64,000 bases of DNA from an uncultured Planctomycetia bacterium (lineage in GTDB: Bacteria; Planctomycetota; Phycisphaerae; Phycisphaerales; SM1A02), in NCBI GenBank assembly GCA_937871505.1, contig CALMPF010000034.1:1-64000 (forward strand), in the 5' to 3' direction. The position numbers and the translations under genes are program-made. Positions 63,615 to 64,000 of this stretch are shown here, one piece after another (position 1 is the first letter of the stretch; the number at the start of each line of letters is the position of its first letter). The notes below the pieces were generated by a model. It was not told where the DNA came from. It made no database searches and saw only the letters and a program-made list of their open reading frames with translations.

Positions 63615-64000
63615 TTGGCCAAGACCGCTCGTCCCCGACGTTCCGGAGAGACCGCGCCGATCGCTCCGGGTTCCGAACTCATCGTCGTCATGCGCGCCGA
63701 TGCCGGCATCCGCTCTCGGGGCGCCGGCACCGAGGTCGCCTCGGTCACCGGCGTCGACACCAGCGCCATCTCTCGACTGCTTCAGGAGGGCGTCACGCTC
63801 ACGCCGCTCTTCGGCAGCGAGGAGCGGCTGCTCGCGCGGGGCGCCCGGGGCATCCCCGGAGAGGCGCCCAGCGCGTCTGCCGCGAATCTCGCCCGCTTCT
63901 ATCACGTGGAGGCCCCCCTCGAGGAGATGGCCGATCTCGCGGAGACGCTCCGCGCCGAGGCGGTCGTCGAGGCGGTGTACATCAAGCCGCCCGCCGAGCC
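63615..64000 (+). CDS. Propeptide-like N-terminus of a probable subtilase (S8), cut by the window edge
   Basis: A frame from the TTG at 63615 stays open to the window end (128 complete codons). GGGAG lies 8 nt before the TTG; the next start codon would be an internal ATG that loses the first strand. The sequence (SELIVVMRADAGIRSR, LLQEGVTLTPLFGSEERLLA, NLARFYHVEAPLEEMADLAE, VVEAVYIKPPAEP) matches the layout of N-terminal pro-regions of bacterial subtilisin-like proteases: strand, helix, RFYHVEAP strand, helix, then a V-E-A-Y-KPP end. The catalytic domain is beyond the window, so the assignment is provisional. Confidence 0.6.
   Translation, partial: MAKTARPRRSGETAPIAPGSELIVVMRADAGIRSRGAGTEVASVTGVDTSAISRLLQEGVTLTPLFGSEERLLARGARGIPGEAPSASAANLARFYHVEAPLEEMADLAETLRAEAVVEAVYIKPPAE

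Overview
The window is about 70% G+C bacterial chromosome and most probably comes from a planctomycete, likely of the Phycisphaerae/Phycisphaerales. Three things point there: ECF sigma factors of the planctomycete type overlapping or abutting giant Ser/Thr kinase plus beta-propeller proteins, seven secreted proteins carrying paired dockerin-like EF-hand tags of the type [13 protein letters not shown], and CPHCG/CPECG zinc-ribbon membrane proteins. No rRNA, prophage or CRISPR array was seen.

Layout. 1-17.9 kb: two sigma/kinase modules on the minus strand, each bordered by a secreted glutathione-peroxidase-like paralog, enclose three plus-strand genes for large exported proteins. Two of these share an almost identical ~0.9 kb 5' portion and then diverge, and two ~203-bp inverted-repeat (MITE-like) elements sit beside them. 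18-19.6 kb: small membrane protein, lipoprotein and tRNA-Thr(UGU). 19.7-24.7 kb: a tightly packed minus-strand operon (MBL hydrolase, flippase, polysaccharide pyruvyl transferase-like protein, glycosyltransferase) that looks like a surface-glycan module. 24.9-32.1 kb: cupin, a membrane coiled-coil protein, a secreted dockerin-type protein and a plus-strand sugar isomerase-like / FAD oxidoreductase / aldo-keto reductase operon. 32.3-39.4 kb: the conserved tgt-yajC-secDF block followed by a LysM protein. 39.4-42.9 kb: zincin-pyrD pair, a secreted propeller-like protein and a TPR-YggX fusion. 43-46 kb: a pair of secreted ClpP/SppA-like proteins, one apparently catalytically dead. 46.5-51.2 kb: CCA-adding enzyme, tRNA-Arg(CCG), MazG-like protein, solitary trpA and a DUF155/RMND1-like protein. 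51.5-58 kb: imuA-imuB-dnaE2 mutasome operon. 58.3-62 kb: two more secreted dockerin-type proteins (FG-GAP/ASPIC and vanadium haloperoxidase-like). 62.2-64 kb: an IS1182-type transposase remnant, a stand-alone subtilase-propeptide-like protein and the start of a TTG-initiated gene with a similar propeptide, cut by the window edge.

The genome favours low-complexity DNA: short tandem repeats occur between genes (15 bp x10, 13 bp x5, 16 bp x3) and inside genes (GTTCTG x6 at the end of a sigma factor, 12-bp units in imuA and the LysM gene), and several housekeeping enzymes carry Ala/Gly/Pro/Arg-rich insertions. Translational coupling by ATGA/GTGA overlaps is common. Function statements rest on motifs read by eye from the translations; no database search was possible.
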